Part shown: positions 23,144 through 33,009 of the stretch, piece after piece | Position numbering within the stretch: the stretch's first letter is position 1 | Layout: each line of letters starts with the position of its first letter | Assembly: GCF_013522705.1 (NCBI RefSeq) | Contig: NZ_JAAMRE010000015.1 | Coordinates: forward strand, 55,433 to 119,432 | Source of the DNA: Pseudomonas lurida | GTDB taxonomy: Bacteria; Pseudomonadota; Gammaproteobacteria; Pseudomonadales; Pseudomonadaceae | Length of the DNA: 64,000 bases | Direction: 5' to 3' | The notes under the pieces: model-generated | The model's input: only the letters and a program-made list of their open reading frames with translations | The model's database searches: none | Told to the model about the DNA's origin: nothing | Program-made: the position numbers and the translations under genes

Positions 23144-23638
23144 TTATTCCTGGTCTTTGTTGAGCTTGTCGAAGTGAGCGTGGCCCACTTCAGGGCTGTG
23201 GTGCTTGCCATCGGCGGCACGGCTCTGCTCGGCGCCTTTCCACAGACGCTCCAGGTCGTAGAACTGGCGGGCGTTGGACGTCATCATGTGGACGATCACG
23301 TCGTCCATGTCCAACAGCACCCAGTCGCTGTCGCCCTTGCCTTCTTCACCCAACGGCTTGACGCCCTGGGCTTTGACGGCTTCGCGCACCTTGTCCAGCA
23401 TCGCGCCGATCTGGCGGTTGGAGGTACCGGTGGCGATGATCATGTAGTCGGTGATGCTCTGCTTATCGCGCACGTCCAGCACCTGGATGTCCTGGGCCTT
23501 CACATCTTCCAGGGCCGCCACGGCGACTTTTACCAGCTCTTCGCCGGCCAGTTCCGGACCGGTGTGGGCTTCTACCGGCAGAGGGGCGCTTTTGAAAGTG
23601 CCTTTGCGCTTAACTTTGCTTACGTCTTTGTTGGTCAT
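23144..23638 (-). CDS. rsfS: ribosomal silencing factor RsfS
   Basis: Binds uL14 and blocks subunit joining in starved cells. The core (about residues 30-140) includes TDYMIIATGTSNRQ and DWVLLDMDDVIVHMM. The N-terminus carries a Lys-rich 25-residue extension, so an internal start is possible but no better one was seen. It sits downstream of nadD. Confidence 0.95.
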   Translation of the reverse strand: MTNKDVSKVKRKGTFKSAPLPVEAHTGPELAGEELVKVAVAALEDVKAQDIQVLDVRDKQSITDYMIIATGTSNRQIGAMLDKVREAVKAQGVKPLGEEGKGDSDWVLLDMDDVIVHMMTSNARQFYDLERLWKGAEQSRAADGKHHSPEVGHAHFDKLNKDQE

Positions 23639-23707
23639 ATAAAACTCGTTTTGCTCGTATGTTCGGGCGCTCGCTGTACGACGTTTCGTACGTTCAAGCG
23701 CGCCTTT

Positions 23708-24352
23708 TCAGTTCGACGCACGGTAAAGCCCGTGCGCATCGATGTAGGCCAGGACCGCGTCAGGCACCAGGAACCGTACCGACTTCCCGCTGGCCAGCAG
23801 TTGACGGATCTGGGTGGCGGACACCGCAAGCGGGGTCTGCCAGACGAATGCAATATTCCCGTTCGGCCCGGTCAGGGCCAAGGGGTCACTTACCGACCGC
23901 GCGGCCAGCAGGTTGCGCAAGGCATCCGGCGGTTCGCTGTCGGCATCCGGGCGTTGCAGAACCAGGATGTGGCAATGCTGGAGGAGATCCTCCCAGCGAT
24001 GCCAAGAGGGCAGGCCGCAAAATGCGTCCCAGCCCAAAAGCAGAAACAACTGGTCGTCCGCGGCCAGTTCGGCGCGCATCAGTTCCAGGGTGTCGACCGT
24101 GTAGGACGGTTTATCGCGCTTGAGTTCGCGGTCGTCCACCACCAACGGTGCAATGCCTTCCACCGCCAGACGCACCATTTCCAGACGCTGCTGGGGCGAC
24201 ACTTGCGGCGTGTCGCGATGGGGCGGCCGGAAATTGGGGATCAGACGCAGTTCATCCAGCGCCAGCGCGTCCGCCACCTCCAGCGCACTGCGCAGGTGGC
24301 CGATGTGCACAGGGTCGAAGGTACCGCCGAGCAGCCCGATACGCTTAGCCAT
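23708..24352 (-). CDS. nadD: nicotinate-nucleotide adenylyltransferase NadD
   Basis: Converts NaMN to NaAD in NAD synthesis. The nucleotidyltransferase motif [12 protein letters not shown] is at the N-terminus and [12 protein letters not shown] at the C-terminus, over 214 residues. The ATG at 24352 shares a base with the proA stop (TGATG), indicating coupling; a TTG one codon earlier is also possible. Confidence 0.96.
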   Translation of the reverse strand: MAKRIGLLGGTFDPVHIGHLRSALEVADALALDELRLIPNFRPPHRDTPQVSPQQRLEMVRLAVEGIAPLVVDDRELKRDKPSYTVDTLELMRAELAADDQLFLLLGWDAFCGLPSWHRWEDLLQHCHILVLQRPDADSEPPDALRNLLAARSVSDPLALTGPNGNIAFVWQTPLAVSATQIRQLLASGKSVRFLVPDAVLAYIDAHGLYRASN

Positions 24353-25617
24353 CAAGTGCGCACATGCCCATCGCCGAACACCACATACTTCTCGCTGGTC
24401 AGGCCTTCGAGGCCCACCGGGCCGCGAGCATGGAGCTTGTCGGTGGAAATGCCGATCTCCGCGCCCAGGCCGTACTCGAAGCCGTCGGCAAAACGCGTCG
24501 AGGCGTTGACCATCACCGAAGCGGAGTCCACTTCATTAAGGAACCGGCGCGCATCGCTGAAATGCTCGGACACGATTGCGTCGGTGTGCTTGGAGCCGTA
24601 GGTATTGATGTGTTCGATGGCCTGGTCCAGGTCGTCGACGATGCGGACCGACAGGATCGGCGCCGTGTATTCGGTGTACCAGTCCTGCTCGGTGGCTTCG
24701 ATCACGTCGGCGCCCAGCAGCGCGCGGGTGCGCTCGCAACCACGCAGCTCCACGCCTTTGTCACGGTAGATGGCCGCCAGCGCTGGCAGCACGCGCTCGG
24801 CGATGCCGGCGTGCACCAACAGGGTTTCCATGGTGTTGCACGGCGCGTAGCGATGGGTCTTGGCGTTGTCGGCGATGCGGATCGCCTTGTCGATATCGGC
24901 CGCGATGTCGATGTACACGTGGCAGACGCCATCCAGGTGCTTGATCACTGGCACCTTGGCATCGCGGCTCACGCGTTCGATCAGGCTCTTGCCACCGCGC
25001 GGCACGATGACGTCGACGAACTCCGGCATGGTGATCAAGGCACCGACGGCGGCGCGGTCGGTGGTTTCCACCACTTGCACCACTTCGGCCGGCAACTCGG
25101 CCACGGCCAGGCCCTGCTGGATGCAGGCGGCGATGGCGCGGTTGGAATGGATGGCCTCGGAACCGCCACGCAGGATGGTGGCGTTACCGGACTTGAGGCA
25201 CAAGCTCGCGGCGTCGATGGTCACGTTCGGGCGCGACTCATAGATGATGCCGATCACGCCCAGGGGCACGCGCATCTTGCCGACCTGAATACCGGACGGC
25301 ATGTAACGCATATCGCGGATTTCACCGATGGGGTCAGGCAGCTTGGCTACCTGACGCAGGCCTTCGATCATGTCGTCGATGCGCGCCGGGGTCAGCGCCA
25401 GGCGGTCCAGCAGAGCTGGCTCCAGACCATTGGCACGGCCGTTGGCCAGGTCCAGTTCGTTGGCGGCGGCCAGCTCGGAGCGCGAGGCATCCAGAGCGTC
25501 GGCGGCGGCCAGCAGGGCGCGATTTTTCTGCGCAGTGCTCGCACGGGCGATCAACCGCGACGCCTGGCGGGCAGCGCGACCCAGTCGGGTCATGTAGTCA
25601 AGAACGGACTCAGTCAT
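24352..25617 (-). CDS. proA: gamma-glutamyl phosphate reductase ProA
   Basis: NADPH-dependent second enzyme of proline synthesis, 421 residues of the ALDH superfamily. The nucleophile Cys is in [13 protein letters not shown] and the family segment [11 protein letters not shown] is present. It is first in the proA-nadD-rsfS-rlmH run. Confidence 0.97.
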   Translation of the reverse strand: MTESVLDYMTRLGRAARQASRLIARASTAQKNRALLAAADALDASRSELAAANELDLANGRANGLEPALLDRLALTPARIDDMIEGLRQVAKLPDPIGEIRDMRYMPSGIQVGKMRVPLGVIGIIYESRPNVTIDAASLCLKSGNATILRGGSEAIHSNRAIAACIQQGLAVAELPAEVVQVVETTDRAAVGALITMPEFVDVIVPRGGKSLIERVSRDAKVPVIKHLDGVCHVYIDIAADIDKAIRIADNAKTHRYAPCNTMETLLVHAGIAERVLPALAAIYRDKGVELRGCERTRALLGADVIEATEQDWYTEYTAPILSVRIVDDLDQAIEHINTYGSKHTDAIVSEHFSDARRFLNEVDSASVMVNASTRFADGFEYGLGAEIGISTDKLHARGPVGLEGLTSEKYVVFGDGHVRT

Positions 25618-25791
25618 GGTCGGGGAGTCTTGGCAAAGAGGAAAGCGGCAGATTATAGCCGTGACGCCGCCCGACTGACAGCGGTGAGGGGCGGATGGTC
25701 GAAATGAACTGTAAAAACATCGCCTTCAGCGGTAATTAAGGCGAGAGTTGTTATTATTCCGTCACATTTAGCCGCAATAACCCTTGGTGCC

Positions 25792-26475
25792 ATGTCCCGC
25801 TTTGCCCCCGAACTCCCCGCCAGCGCCCTGCCCGACAGCTTCTTCGACCGCGATGCGCAATTGCTCGCGTGTGAATTGCTCGGAAAAGTCATCCGCCATC
25901 GCGTCGGCGACATCTGGCTTTCGGCGCGAATAATCGAAACCGAAGCGTATTACGCCGCTGAAAAAGGCAGCCATTCTTCACTCGGCTACACAGAAAAGCG
26001 TAAGGCTTTGTTTCTGGATGGCGGGCATATCTATATGTATTACGCACGCGGTGGCGACTCCCTGAACTTCAGCGCCCAGGGCCCCGGCAACGCGGTGCTG
26101 ATCAAATCGGCCTACCCGTGGGTCGATGAGGTGTCCGGCCCGGACAGCCTGGCGCAGATGCTGCTCAATAATCCGGACGCCAAGGGCTTGCCGCGTCCTT
26201 CGCACACGCTGTGCGCCGGCCAGACACTGTTATGCAAGGCGCTGGGGTTGAAGGTGCCGATGTGGGATGCCAAACGGTTTGACCAGGAGCGCCTCTATGT
26301 CGAAGACGTCGGCCAGACCCCGACGCAGATCATCCAGACCACCCGCCTGGGCATCCCCAGCGGCCGCGATGAACACCTGATGTACCGCTTCGTCGATGCT
26401 GGCTATGCGCCTTATTGCACGCGGAACCCGCTGCGCCGAGGCCAGGTCGAAGGCCGCGACTATTTTTTGCTGTGA
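25792..26475 (+). CDS. mpg: DNA-3-methyladenine glycosylase (AAG/MPG type)
   Basis: Monofunctional alkyl-base glycosylase of 227 residues. The core includes RIIETEAYYAAEKGSH and YIYGYY-like HIYMYYARGGDSLNF, the active-site Glu being in the ETEAY segment. It is divergent from proA and upstream of the DedA-PAP2 gene by 30 nt. Confidence 0.93.
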   Translation: MSRFAPELPASALPDSFFDRDAQLLACELLGKVIRHRVGDIWLSARIIETEAYYAAEKGSHSSLGYTEKRKALFLDGGHIYMYYARGGDSLNFSAQGPGNAVLIKSAYPWVDEVSGPDSLAQMLLNNPDAKGLPRPSHTLCAGQTLLCKALGLKVPMWDAKRFDQERLYVEDVGQTPTQIIQTTRLGIPSGRDEHLMYRFVDAGYAPYCTRNPLRRGQVEGRDYFLL

Positions 26476-26505
26476 ATTCCCACGAACACCGATGGAGTGG
26501 ATTGT

Positions 26506-27822
26506 ATGGGCCAATGGCTCGATAGCATTACCGGCTGGCTGACCGTCAACCCGCAGTGGCTGGCCGTGGCGGTGTTTATCGTCGCGTGCGTGGAATGCCT
26601 GGCGATTGCCGGGTTGATCGTGCCCGGGACGGTGCTGCTGTTCGCCATTGCCGCGCTGGCCGGCAGCGGCGCGTTGTCCTTGAGCGAGACATTGCTGCTG
26701 GGCTTCCTCGGCGGCTTGCTTGGTGACGGGGTTTCCTACTACCTGGGCCGACACTTTCACCAGAACATTCGGCGCCTGCCCGGCTTGCGCCAACATCCCG
26801 AGTGGATGAACGGCGCAGAAACCTACTTTCACAAGTACGGCATCGCCAGCTTGCTGGTCGGACGCTTCATCGGCCCGCTGCGGCCCATGCTGCCGATGGT
26901 GGCAGGCATGTGCGACATGCCCTTCCCGCGCTTCGCCGGGGTCAGCATTCTGGCGGCGGCGGGTTGGTCGGTGGCTTACCTCCTGCCCGGCTGGGCGACG
27001 GGTGCCGCGTTCCGCCTGCCGTTGCCCGAAGGGTTCTGGCCCGAGGCGGCGGTGGTCGCGGGGTGCCTTGCCGTAGTGATCGGGCTGAGCCTGAACAGCA
27101 GCCTGCGCGGCCATCGTCGCGCCACTTTATGGATAGGCGGCGCCAGCCTGACGTTGTTGATCGCACTGTTTATCGGCTATCGCTCGCTGGATAATTTTGA
27201 CCACGGCCTCAGCGCCCTGGTGCAGGAGCACCGCAGCCCTTGGCTGGATGAGGTGATGGTGCGGATCACCCAATTGGGTGAGTTCAAGAAGATGTTTTTC
27301 GCCAGTGCCGTGTTTACCGGCCTGTTGTTACTGGCGCGGCAATGGCGCCATGCACTGTTTGTCGGTGCCACGCTGGCGGGGTCGGCCCTTATCAATACCG
27401 GGAGCAAACTGTTTTTCGCCCGAGGCCGTCCGGAAATCCTCACAGACCCGCTGACCAGTTTCAGTATGCCCAGCGGCCACGCGTCCGGCGCATTCGCGTT
27501 CTTCCTGGCGTTGGCGGTACTGGCCGGTCGCGGCCAGCCCACGCGGCTGCGCCTGACCTGGATGCTGCTGGGCTGTATTCCCGCAGCGTTTATCGCGTTG
27601 TCGCGGGTTTACCTCGGTGCCCATTGGCCCACGGACATCCTTGCCGGCACATTACTGGCAATGACGGTGTGCGCGTTCTGCCTGGGGCTCAGTGAATATC
27701 GCCGCCCGCTGCCCGCCATGCCGCAGAAAACCTGGTGGCTGCTGCTGCCGGCACTGGCGGCGGTGATGGGTTTTATCGCGCTGATCGGTACTTCGCATGC
27801 CCTGCTGCGCTACGCCTATTAA
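26506..27822 (+). CDS. DedA-family / PAP2 phosphatase fusion protein
   Basis: Inner-membrane protein of about 438 residues joining two modules. Residues 1-200 are a DedA/SNARE-associated domain with the Gly-rich EXXLPGD-related segment and the RFIGPLRPMLPMVAG motif. Residues about 215-438 are a PAP2 phosphatase with KLFFARGRP, SMPSGHASG and SRVYLGAHWPTD, which form the three C1-C3 motifs. DedA proteins include lipid scramblases for undecaprenyl phosphate, and PAP2 enzymes dephosphorylate undecaprenyl pyrophosphate, so a carrier-lipid recycling role is plausible. The start is set by a GGAG site before 26506. Confidence 0.88.
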   Translation: MGQWLDSITGWLTVNPQWLAVAVFIVACVECLAIAGLIVPGTVLLFAIAALAGSGALSLSETLLLGFLGGLLGDGVSYYLGRHFHQNIRRLPGLRQHPEWMNGAETYFHKYGIASLLVGRFIGPLRPMLPMVAGMCDMPFPRFAGVSILAAAGWSVAYLLPGWATGAAFRLPLPEGFWPEAAVVAGCLAVVIGLSLNSSLRGHRRATLWIGGASLTLLIALFIGYRSLDNFDHGLSALVQEHRSPWLDEVMVRITQLGEFKKMFFASAVFTGLLLLARQWRHALFVGATLAGSALINTGSKLFFARGRPEILTDPLTSFSMPSGHASGAFAFFLALAVLAGRGQPTRLRLTWMLLGCIPAAFIALSRVYLGAHWPTDILAGTLLAMTVCAFCLGLSEYRRPLPAMPQKTWWLLLPALAAVMGFIALIGTSHALLRYAY

Positions 27823-28409
27823 GTGAACAGCTCGCCCTGCAGTTCGTCGAGCAGCGCCTGGATCATATCCAGACGCTCCTGCGGGCTGTCCATGGTCAGG
27901 AGCCTGACCTTGTCGTCATCCGTGAACGGCAGCAAATACGCCAACTGATTGGCCAACGCTTGTTGGCCTTCAGCGTTGGTGTCCATGTCCAATGAAGCGA
28001 CCATCGGGTGTTCGGCCAGGGCCTGCAGCAAGGCCAGCAGGTCTTCATCCTCTTCTTCCAGAGCTTTGTCCGGTTGCTCATCCAGCCAGTGCACCTCACC
28101 CACCAGCAACTGGTCTTTCTGCACAGTGACGTCATACACGCGAAAACGCCGCCCACCTTCAACGCGAATGCCCAGCAGGCCGTTATCCTGCTGTTTGAAG
28201 TCGCGGATCAACGCTTCACAACCGACCACCGCGTGAGCGTCGGTAATATGGCCGGCCTCGGTTTTTCCAAGGATGCACACCACGCCGAAGCTTTCGCCCT
28301 TTTTCATACAGCGCCCGATCATGTCGAGGTAGCGCGCCTCGAAGATCTGCAGATCGAGCGTGCAGCCAGGAAACAGCACGGTATTGAGTGGAAACAGCGC
28401 CAGACTCAT
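27819..28409 (-). CDS. LON substrate-binding-domain protein
   Basis: 196-residue protein consisting only of the PUA-like N-terminal domain of Lon protease (LFPLNTVLFPG...LQIFEARYLDMIGRC). No ATPase or peptidase domain follows. It overlaps the end of the DedA-PAP2 gene by 4 nt on the opposite strand. The function is unknown. Confidence 0.88.
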   Translation of the reverse strand: MSLALFPLNTVLFPGCTLDLQIFEARYLDMIGRCMKKGESFGVVCILGKTEAGHITDAHAVVGCEALIRDFKQQDNGLLGIRVEGGRRFRVYDVTVQKDQLLVGEVHWLDEQPDKALEEEDEDLLALLQALAEHPMVASLDMDTNAEGQQALANQLAYLLPFTDDDKVRLLTMDSPQERLDMIQALLDELQGELFT

Positions 28410-28430
28410 AAAGCGTTCCTTAAACCCGGT

Positions 28431-29147
28431 TTAAACAATGACCGACACGGCCAGCGGCAGGAACACCGCCGTGGCCACGCCCATCAAACTCATGGCCAGC
28501 GCCGCGAAGGCGCCGCACTCTTCGCTTTCCTGCAAGGCCACCGAGGTACCGACCGCATGGGCAGTCATGCCCAGGGCCATGCCGCGCGCCTCGGCACTGT
28601 GCACGCCCAGGCGCGACAATAACGCCGGGCCGACCATGGCGCCAACCACGCCGGTGATCAGCACAAACACCGCCGCCAGCGCCGCCACGCCGCCGATCTG
28701 CTCGGCCACCAGCATGGCGATCGGTGACGTCACCGACTTGGGCGCCATGGTCATCAGCACCATGTGTTCGGCGCCGAACCACCAGCCCAGCAGGACACAC
28801 AAGCCGGTGGCCAGCACCCCGCCTATCACCAGCGTAGTAAAAATCGGCCAGAACAATTGGCGAATCCGCCGCAGGTTCAGGTACAGCGGCACTGCCAGGG
28901 CCACCGTCGCCGGGCCCAGCAGGATGCCCATGATCTCGGTGCTTTTGCGGTACTCGGCGTAGTCCAGGCCACAGCTGAGCAGCACGCCGATCACCAGCAG
29001 CATGGACACCAGTACCGGCTGCAGGAAGATCCAGCGGGTTTTCTCGAAGCCCGCCAGCACCAACTGATAGGCACCCAGGGTGATGCCGATGCCGAACAAG
29101 GGATGGTGGATCACCGCCGTCCACGCGCCGTGCCAGTCGAAGATCAT
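28431..29147 (-). CDS. LrgB/CidB-family membrane protein
   Basis: 238-residue inner-membrane protein with about seven hydrophobic helices, the partner of the holin-like CidA/LrgA protein. The family has been tied to murein hydrolase control and to pyruvate or small-metabolite transport. The start overlaps the end of the cidA homologue by 4 nt (ATGA). Confidence 0.88.
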   Translation of the reverse strand: MIFDWHGAWTAVIHHPLFGIGITLGAYQLVLAGFEKTRWIFLQPVLVSMLLVIGVLLSCGLDYAEYRKSTEIMGILLGPATVALAVPLYLNLRRIRQLFWPIFTTLVIGGVLATGLCVLLGWWFGAEHMVLMTMAPKSVTSPIAMLVAEQIGGVAALAAVFVLITGVVGAMVGPALLSRLGVHSAEARGMALGMTAHAVGTSVALQESEECGAFAALAMSLMGVATAVFLPLAVSVIV

Positions 29148-29506
29148 TGGCCCTCCTCCTCATGGGCATGGCGCCTGACCAGGCGCTGCATCATCACGCC
29201 GATCACGGCCATGGCAATCACCAGCGACAACACCAGGGCGCCGACGATCGCCCAGAAGTCTGCGGCGATATCCCTGGCGTACACCATCACTCCGACCGCC
29301 GGCGGTACCAGCAGCAACGGCAGGTAGCGCAACAGGCTGCCGGCGGCCAGGCTCAGGGGCTCACCCACTTCGCCGCGCCACACCAGAAAGCCGAGCATCA
29401 ACAGCAGGCCAATGATGGGCCCCGGCAGAACCGGCAGCAGCAAATGATTGAGCGCCGTGCCGATCAGTTGAAACAGCACCAGCCACGTCAGGCCACGTAA
29501 CAGCAT
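29144..29506 (-). CDS. CidA/LrgA-family holin-like protein
   Basis: About 120 residues with four hydrophobic segments and the family signature LPGPIIGLLLML. The Met at 29506 is preferred to the one six codons upstream because it begins directly at the first helix. It forms a two-gene unit with lrgB. Confidence 0.87.
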   Translation of the reverse strand: MLLRGLTWLVLFQLIGTALNHLLLPVLPGPIIGLLLMLGFLVWRGEVGEPLSLAAGSLLRYLPLLLVPPAVGVMVYARDIAADFWAIVGALVLSLVIAMAVIGVMMQRLVRRHAHEEEGQ

Positions 29507-29710
29507 CCGTCCTCTCCCCTTCAAAACACGTTCGCATTATAAGCACGCCGGCTCTATGCCCAGGCATTCGCCATCAGCATGGTGGGTTGACCGAGTCGAT
29601 TGCCCATGATGATCTACATTGGTTCTCTGTCACCCATAAAAGCCCCGCCGCCACTGGATGAACGCATGCCTGTGCCGGGAGAAAAAATTGATGAACCCAG
29701 GAGAAACGCA

Positions 29711-30166
29711 ATGCCCTATGTACCCGTAGCGCAGCTCAAAGATTATGTCGGCAAGGAACTGGGATGTTCCGAATGGCTCACCATCGACCAGGACCGTATC
29801 AACCTGTTCGCAGAAGCCACCGGCGATTATCAATTCATCCATATCGACCCGGTCAAGGCCGCGCAGACTCCGTTCGGCAGCACCATCGCCCACGGCTTCC
29901 TGTCGCTGTCGCTGATGCCTAAATTGATGGAAGACATCCTCATCGCGCCCGAAGGCCTGAAAATGGCGGTCAACTACGGCCTGGACAGTGTGCGCTTCAT
30001 CCAGCCGGTGAAAGTCGATTCGAAGGTGCGACTGAGCGTCAAGCTCACCGACGTCATTGAAAAAAAACCTGGTCAATGGCTGCTCAAGGCCACCGCCACC
30101 CTGGAAATTGAAGGCCAGGAAAAACCCGCTTACATCGCCGAGTCGCTGTCGCTCTACTTCGTGTAG
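29711..30166 (+). CDS. MaoC-like (R)-hydratase
   Basis: Single hot-dog domain of 151 residues with the hydratase-2 signature YQFIHIDPVKA...FGSTIAHGFLSLSL; the catalytic Asp and His are in those segments. It probably hydrates enoyl-CoA or related thioesters. The frame is open from 29600, but the Met at 29711 begins the family N-terminus. No obvious operon partner. Confidence 0.88.
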   Translation: MPYVPVAQLKDYVGKELGCSEWLTIDQDRINLFAEATGDYQFIHIDPVKAAQTPFGSTIAHGFLSLSLMPKLMEDILIAPEGLKMAVNYGLDSVRFIQPVKVDSKVRLSVKLTDVIEKKPGQWLLKATATLEIEGQEKPAYIAESLSLYFV

Positions 30167-30271
30167 GACTTTCCCTGCGGCGAGGCCCCCACACTCGTCG
30201 CAGGGTATGTAAATTTATGTATGAAACGCGCAGCTGCGGCATACTCGGCGCTCAATTATCCGGATCCCGCT

Positions 30272-31990
30272 ATGCGCCCACTCGCCCCACTTGCCCTTGC
30301 CCTGTTGCTCACCGCTTGCGGAGACGGCGAATCGCTGTTGCCGCCGGACGCACGCCTGCCCGATGGTGGCCGCTACCGGGGCGACGTGGTCAATGGCTTG
30401 CTGCAAGGCCAGGGCCGTGTGGATTACCCCAATGGCAGCTGGTACGCCGGCACGTTCGACAAGGGCCAGTGGCATGGCCAGGGCGAATGGCACGGCAGCA
30501 ATGGCGAAGTCTATAAAGGCGAGTTCCGGCAGGGTCTGTTCGAAGGCCAGGGCAGCCTGACCACCGCCGGCAGCCAGTACGTGGGCGGTTTCAAGAACGG
30601 TCGACGGCATGGCGAAGGCACCCTCAAAGAGGGGCAGATGACCTATCGCGGCGAATTCAAGGATGACCAGTATTCCGGCCTCGGGCGCCTTGAGCTGGCC
30701 GACGGCAGCCAGTACCAGGGCCAGTTCGCCCATGGCAAGCCCAATGGCGAAGGCCAGCGCAACGACGACAGTGGCAACCAGTTCAGCGGCCACTTCGTCG
30801 ACGGCCAGCTGGAGGGCAACGGCATCTTCAACAGCGCCGATGGCGACATCTATGTCGGCCAGTTCAAACAGAACCAGCTCAATGGCAAGGGCCGCTACGA
30901 AAACGCCGACGGCGATGTGTGGATCGGTCAGTTCAAGGAAGGATCGCTGACCGGTAAGGGCGAATTGATCGGGGTGGACGGCAGCCATTACGTCGGCCAG
31001 TTCGCCGACTGGCGCTTCAGCGGCGAAGGCCGTCTGAACCTTACCGACGGCAGCTTCTATGTGGGCGGCTTCGACAGCGACAACTATCAGGGGCAAGGCA
31101 CCCTCGTGCTCGCCGACGGCAGCGTACAGGCAGGCACCTGGGTCAACGGCATGCGCGTAAGGGACGCCGACGGCCGGCTGTTGCCCGACCCACTGGAAAC
31201 AGGCGTACTGGCCCAGGGCCGGTTACTCGATGCCGCCCTCGCCGCCGTGCCGACCTCCACGCCGGCCGTGGAGCTGTATAGCCTGGTGCTGGCTGGCGAC
31301 GGTAAACAAAGCGTATTCCTGCGCGAGGCCGATTACGTCAGCAATCTGCTGGCAAGCCGCTTTGGCGCGCGCGGGCAGATTCGCCTGGTCAACCACCGCG
31401 ATCACATCACCGACCGCCCCCTGGCCACGCGCGAGAGCCTGCGCCGCGCCGTGCAGACCCTGGCCGAGCGCACCGGGCCGGAAGACCTGGTGTTTATCTA
31501 CCTGACCAGCCACGGCACCCATGAACACGAATTGGTGCTGGACCAGCCGCGCATGGAATTGGCCGACCTGCCCGCCGATGAACTGGCAATCGTCATGGCC
31601 CCTTTGAAAAACCGCGACAAGGTCATCGTGATTTCCGCCTGCTACTCCGGCGGCTTCATTCCGGCCCTCAAAGACGAGCGCACCCTGATCATGACCGCCT
31701 CTCGGGCTGATCGGGTGTCCTTTGGCTGTTCTGAAGAAGCCGACTTCACCTACTTCGGCGATGCGCTCTTCGCCCAGGCCTTCAACCAGACCGACGATTT
31801 GCAGCAAGCCTTCAAGCTGGCCCAGGTGCACGTGAGCGAACGCGAACAGGCGGACAATTTCGAAGCGTCCGAACCACAGATATGGGCCCCCAAAGGCGTG
31901 ATCGCTCACTGGCAACTCTTACGCAAGCAGCAGGCACGAAAGGCGCTGGAAAGCGTCTCAATGAATAGCAAGGAAGCCAAAGGCAACTAA
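30272..31990 (+). CDS. MORN-repeat lipoprotein with C-terminal C13 caspase-like peptidase domain
   Basis: 572-residue protein. The signal ends in a lipobox (LLTAC, Cys16). Residues about 31-300 are 11-12 MORN repeats of ~23 residues with the YxGxF...GxG pattern. The C-terminal domain (about 335-560) matches legumain-type C13 peptidases, with His414 in LTSHGTH and Cys457 in SACYSGGF as the predicted dyad. MORN repeats often bind lipid or act as scaffolds. The start at 30272 is chosen because it creates the lipoprotein signal; the upstream 17 residues do not. It is 29 nt before the next gene. Confidence 0.88.
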   Translation: MRPLAPLALALLLTACGDGESLLPPDARLPDGGRYRGDVVNGLLQGQGRVDYPNGSWYAGTFDKGQWHGQGEWHGSNGEVYKGEFRQGLFEGQGSLTTAGSQYVGGFKNGRRHGEGTLKEGQMTYRGEFKDDQYSGLGRLELADGSQYQGQFAHGKPNGEGQRNDDSGNQFSGHFVDGQLEGNGIFNSADGDIYVGQFKQNQLNGKGRYENADGDVWIGQFKEGSLTGKGELIGVDGSHYVGQFADWRFSGEGRLNLTDGSFYVGGFDSDNYQGQGTLVLADGSVQAGTWVNGMRVRDADGRLLPDPLETGVLAQGRLLDAALAAVPTSTPAVELYSLVLAGDGKQSVFLREADYVSNLLASRFGARGQIRLVNHRDHITDRPLATRESLRRAVQTLAERTGPEDLVFIYLTSHGTHEHELVLDQPRMELADLPADELAIVMAPLKNRDKVIVISACYSGGFIPALKDERTLIMTASRADRVSFGCSEEADFTYFGDALFAQAFNQTDDLQQAFKLAQVHVSEREQADNFEASEPQIWAPKGVIAHWQLLRKQQARKALESVSMNSKEAKGN

Positions 31991-32019
31991 GCTGAACCGT
32001 GTAACAAGGGGGAAACACC

Positions 32020-32661
32020 ATGTACTTGACGCCTCAGCATATTCTGCTTGCCGGAGCCAGTGGCCTTACCGGCGAACACCTGCTCGATCGCCTGCTCAAC
32101 GAACCCACCGTCACTCGCGTACTCGCGCCCAGCCGCAAACCATTGGCCGAACACCCGCGCCTCGAAAACCCAGTGGGCGACCCGGCGGTATTTCTGCCGC
32201 AGCTCAGCGGGCAGGTGGACATTGCTTTCTGCTGCCTGGGCACCACCATCAAACAAGCAGGCTCCGAAGAAGCGTTCCGCGCGGTGGACCTGGATATGGT
32301 GGTGGCCTTCGCCAAACGTGCGCGGGAAATGGGCGCGCGGCACCTGATCGTGATCAGCGCGATCGGCGCCGATCCGAAGTCTTCGATCTTCTACAACCGT
32401 GTCAAAGGCGAAATGGAGCAGGCGCTCAAAGCTCAGGACTGGCCGCAACTGACCATCGTGCGCCCATCGTTGCTGCTGGGCGAACGTCTCAAACCACGCC
32501 TGGCCGAACAACTGGCCGGCCCGTTGTCGCGCCTGATTCCGGGTAAATACCACGGCATCGAAGTGTGCGAACTGGCCCGCGCCATGTGGCGCCTGGCGCT
32601 GGAAGAACAGGACGGGGTGCGAGTGGTAGAGTCGGACGAGCTGCGCAAGCTCGGTAAATGA
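32020..32661 (+). CDS. NAD(P)-binding Rossmann-fold oxidoreductase
   Basis: 213-residue short-chain, atypical SDR of the YbjT/HTATIP2 type. The N-terminal nucleotide-binding motif is [14 protein letters not shown] conserved ISAIGAD segment and YNRVKGEME, which carries the SDR-like Tyr/Lys, follow. The substrate is unknown. A REP element follows the stop. Confidence 0.85.
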   Translation: MYLTPQHILLAGASGLTGEHLLDRLLNEPTVTRVLAPSRKPLAEHPRLENPVGDPAVFLPQLSGQVDIAFCCLGTTIKQAGSEEAFRAVDLDMVVAFAKRAREMGARHLIVISAIGADPKSSIFYNRVKGEMEQALKAQDWPQLTIVRPSLLLGERLKPRLAEQLAGPLSRLIPGKYHGIEVCELARAMWRLALEEQDGVRVVESDELRKLGK

Positions 32662-32665
32662 GCCC

Positions 32666-32700
32666 AAATGTGGGAGGGGGCGTGCCCCCCGATGGCGGCG
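32666..32700. repeat. REP-like element
   Basis: GTGGGAGGGGGCGTGCCCCCC plus GATGGCGGCG, lying between convergent genes. Confidence 0.7.
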
Positions 32701-32724
32701 TGTCAACCGACCTATAACCCCAGG

Positions 32725-33009
32725 CTAAAGCCCGCCCGTGGCGTTGAACCCAACCCCCAGCACCGTCAACACTGACAGTGGCAACAGCAAGGTGTCGAGC
32801 AATGCACTGGCCGGCAGGTCGACGCCGGGATAGCTCGGTGCTTCGGCGCCAAACCGGTCCTTGGCGCAGCAGCCGCCATTCATTGCGTATAAATCCAACC
32901 GCGTGCCGGCGTACACCACCGGCGCGCCCGGTTGCGCGGCGTCCAGCGTGCGAGCGGTGGCGCAGCCGGCCAGGTGCAACGCCATCAGCACCAGCAGCGC
33001 CCTATTCAT
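32725..33009 (-). CDS. YceK/YidQ-family lipoprotein
   Basis: 94-residue predicted lipoprotein (lipobox HLAGC, Cys about 16) with the family segment [11 protein letters not shown] and a hydrophobic C-terminal half. The function is unknown. It overlaps the end of ubiX by 8 nt and is probably cotranscribed with mpl-ubiX. Confidence 0.82.
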   Translation of the reverse strand: MNRALLVLMALHLAGCATARTLDAAQPGAPVVYAGTRLDLYAMNGGCCAKDRFGAEAPSYPGVDLPASALLDTLLLPLSVLTVLGVGFNATGGL

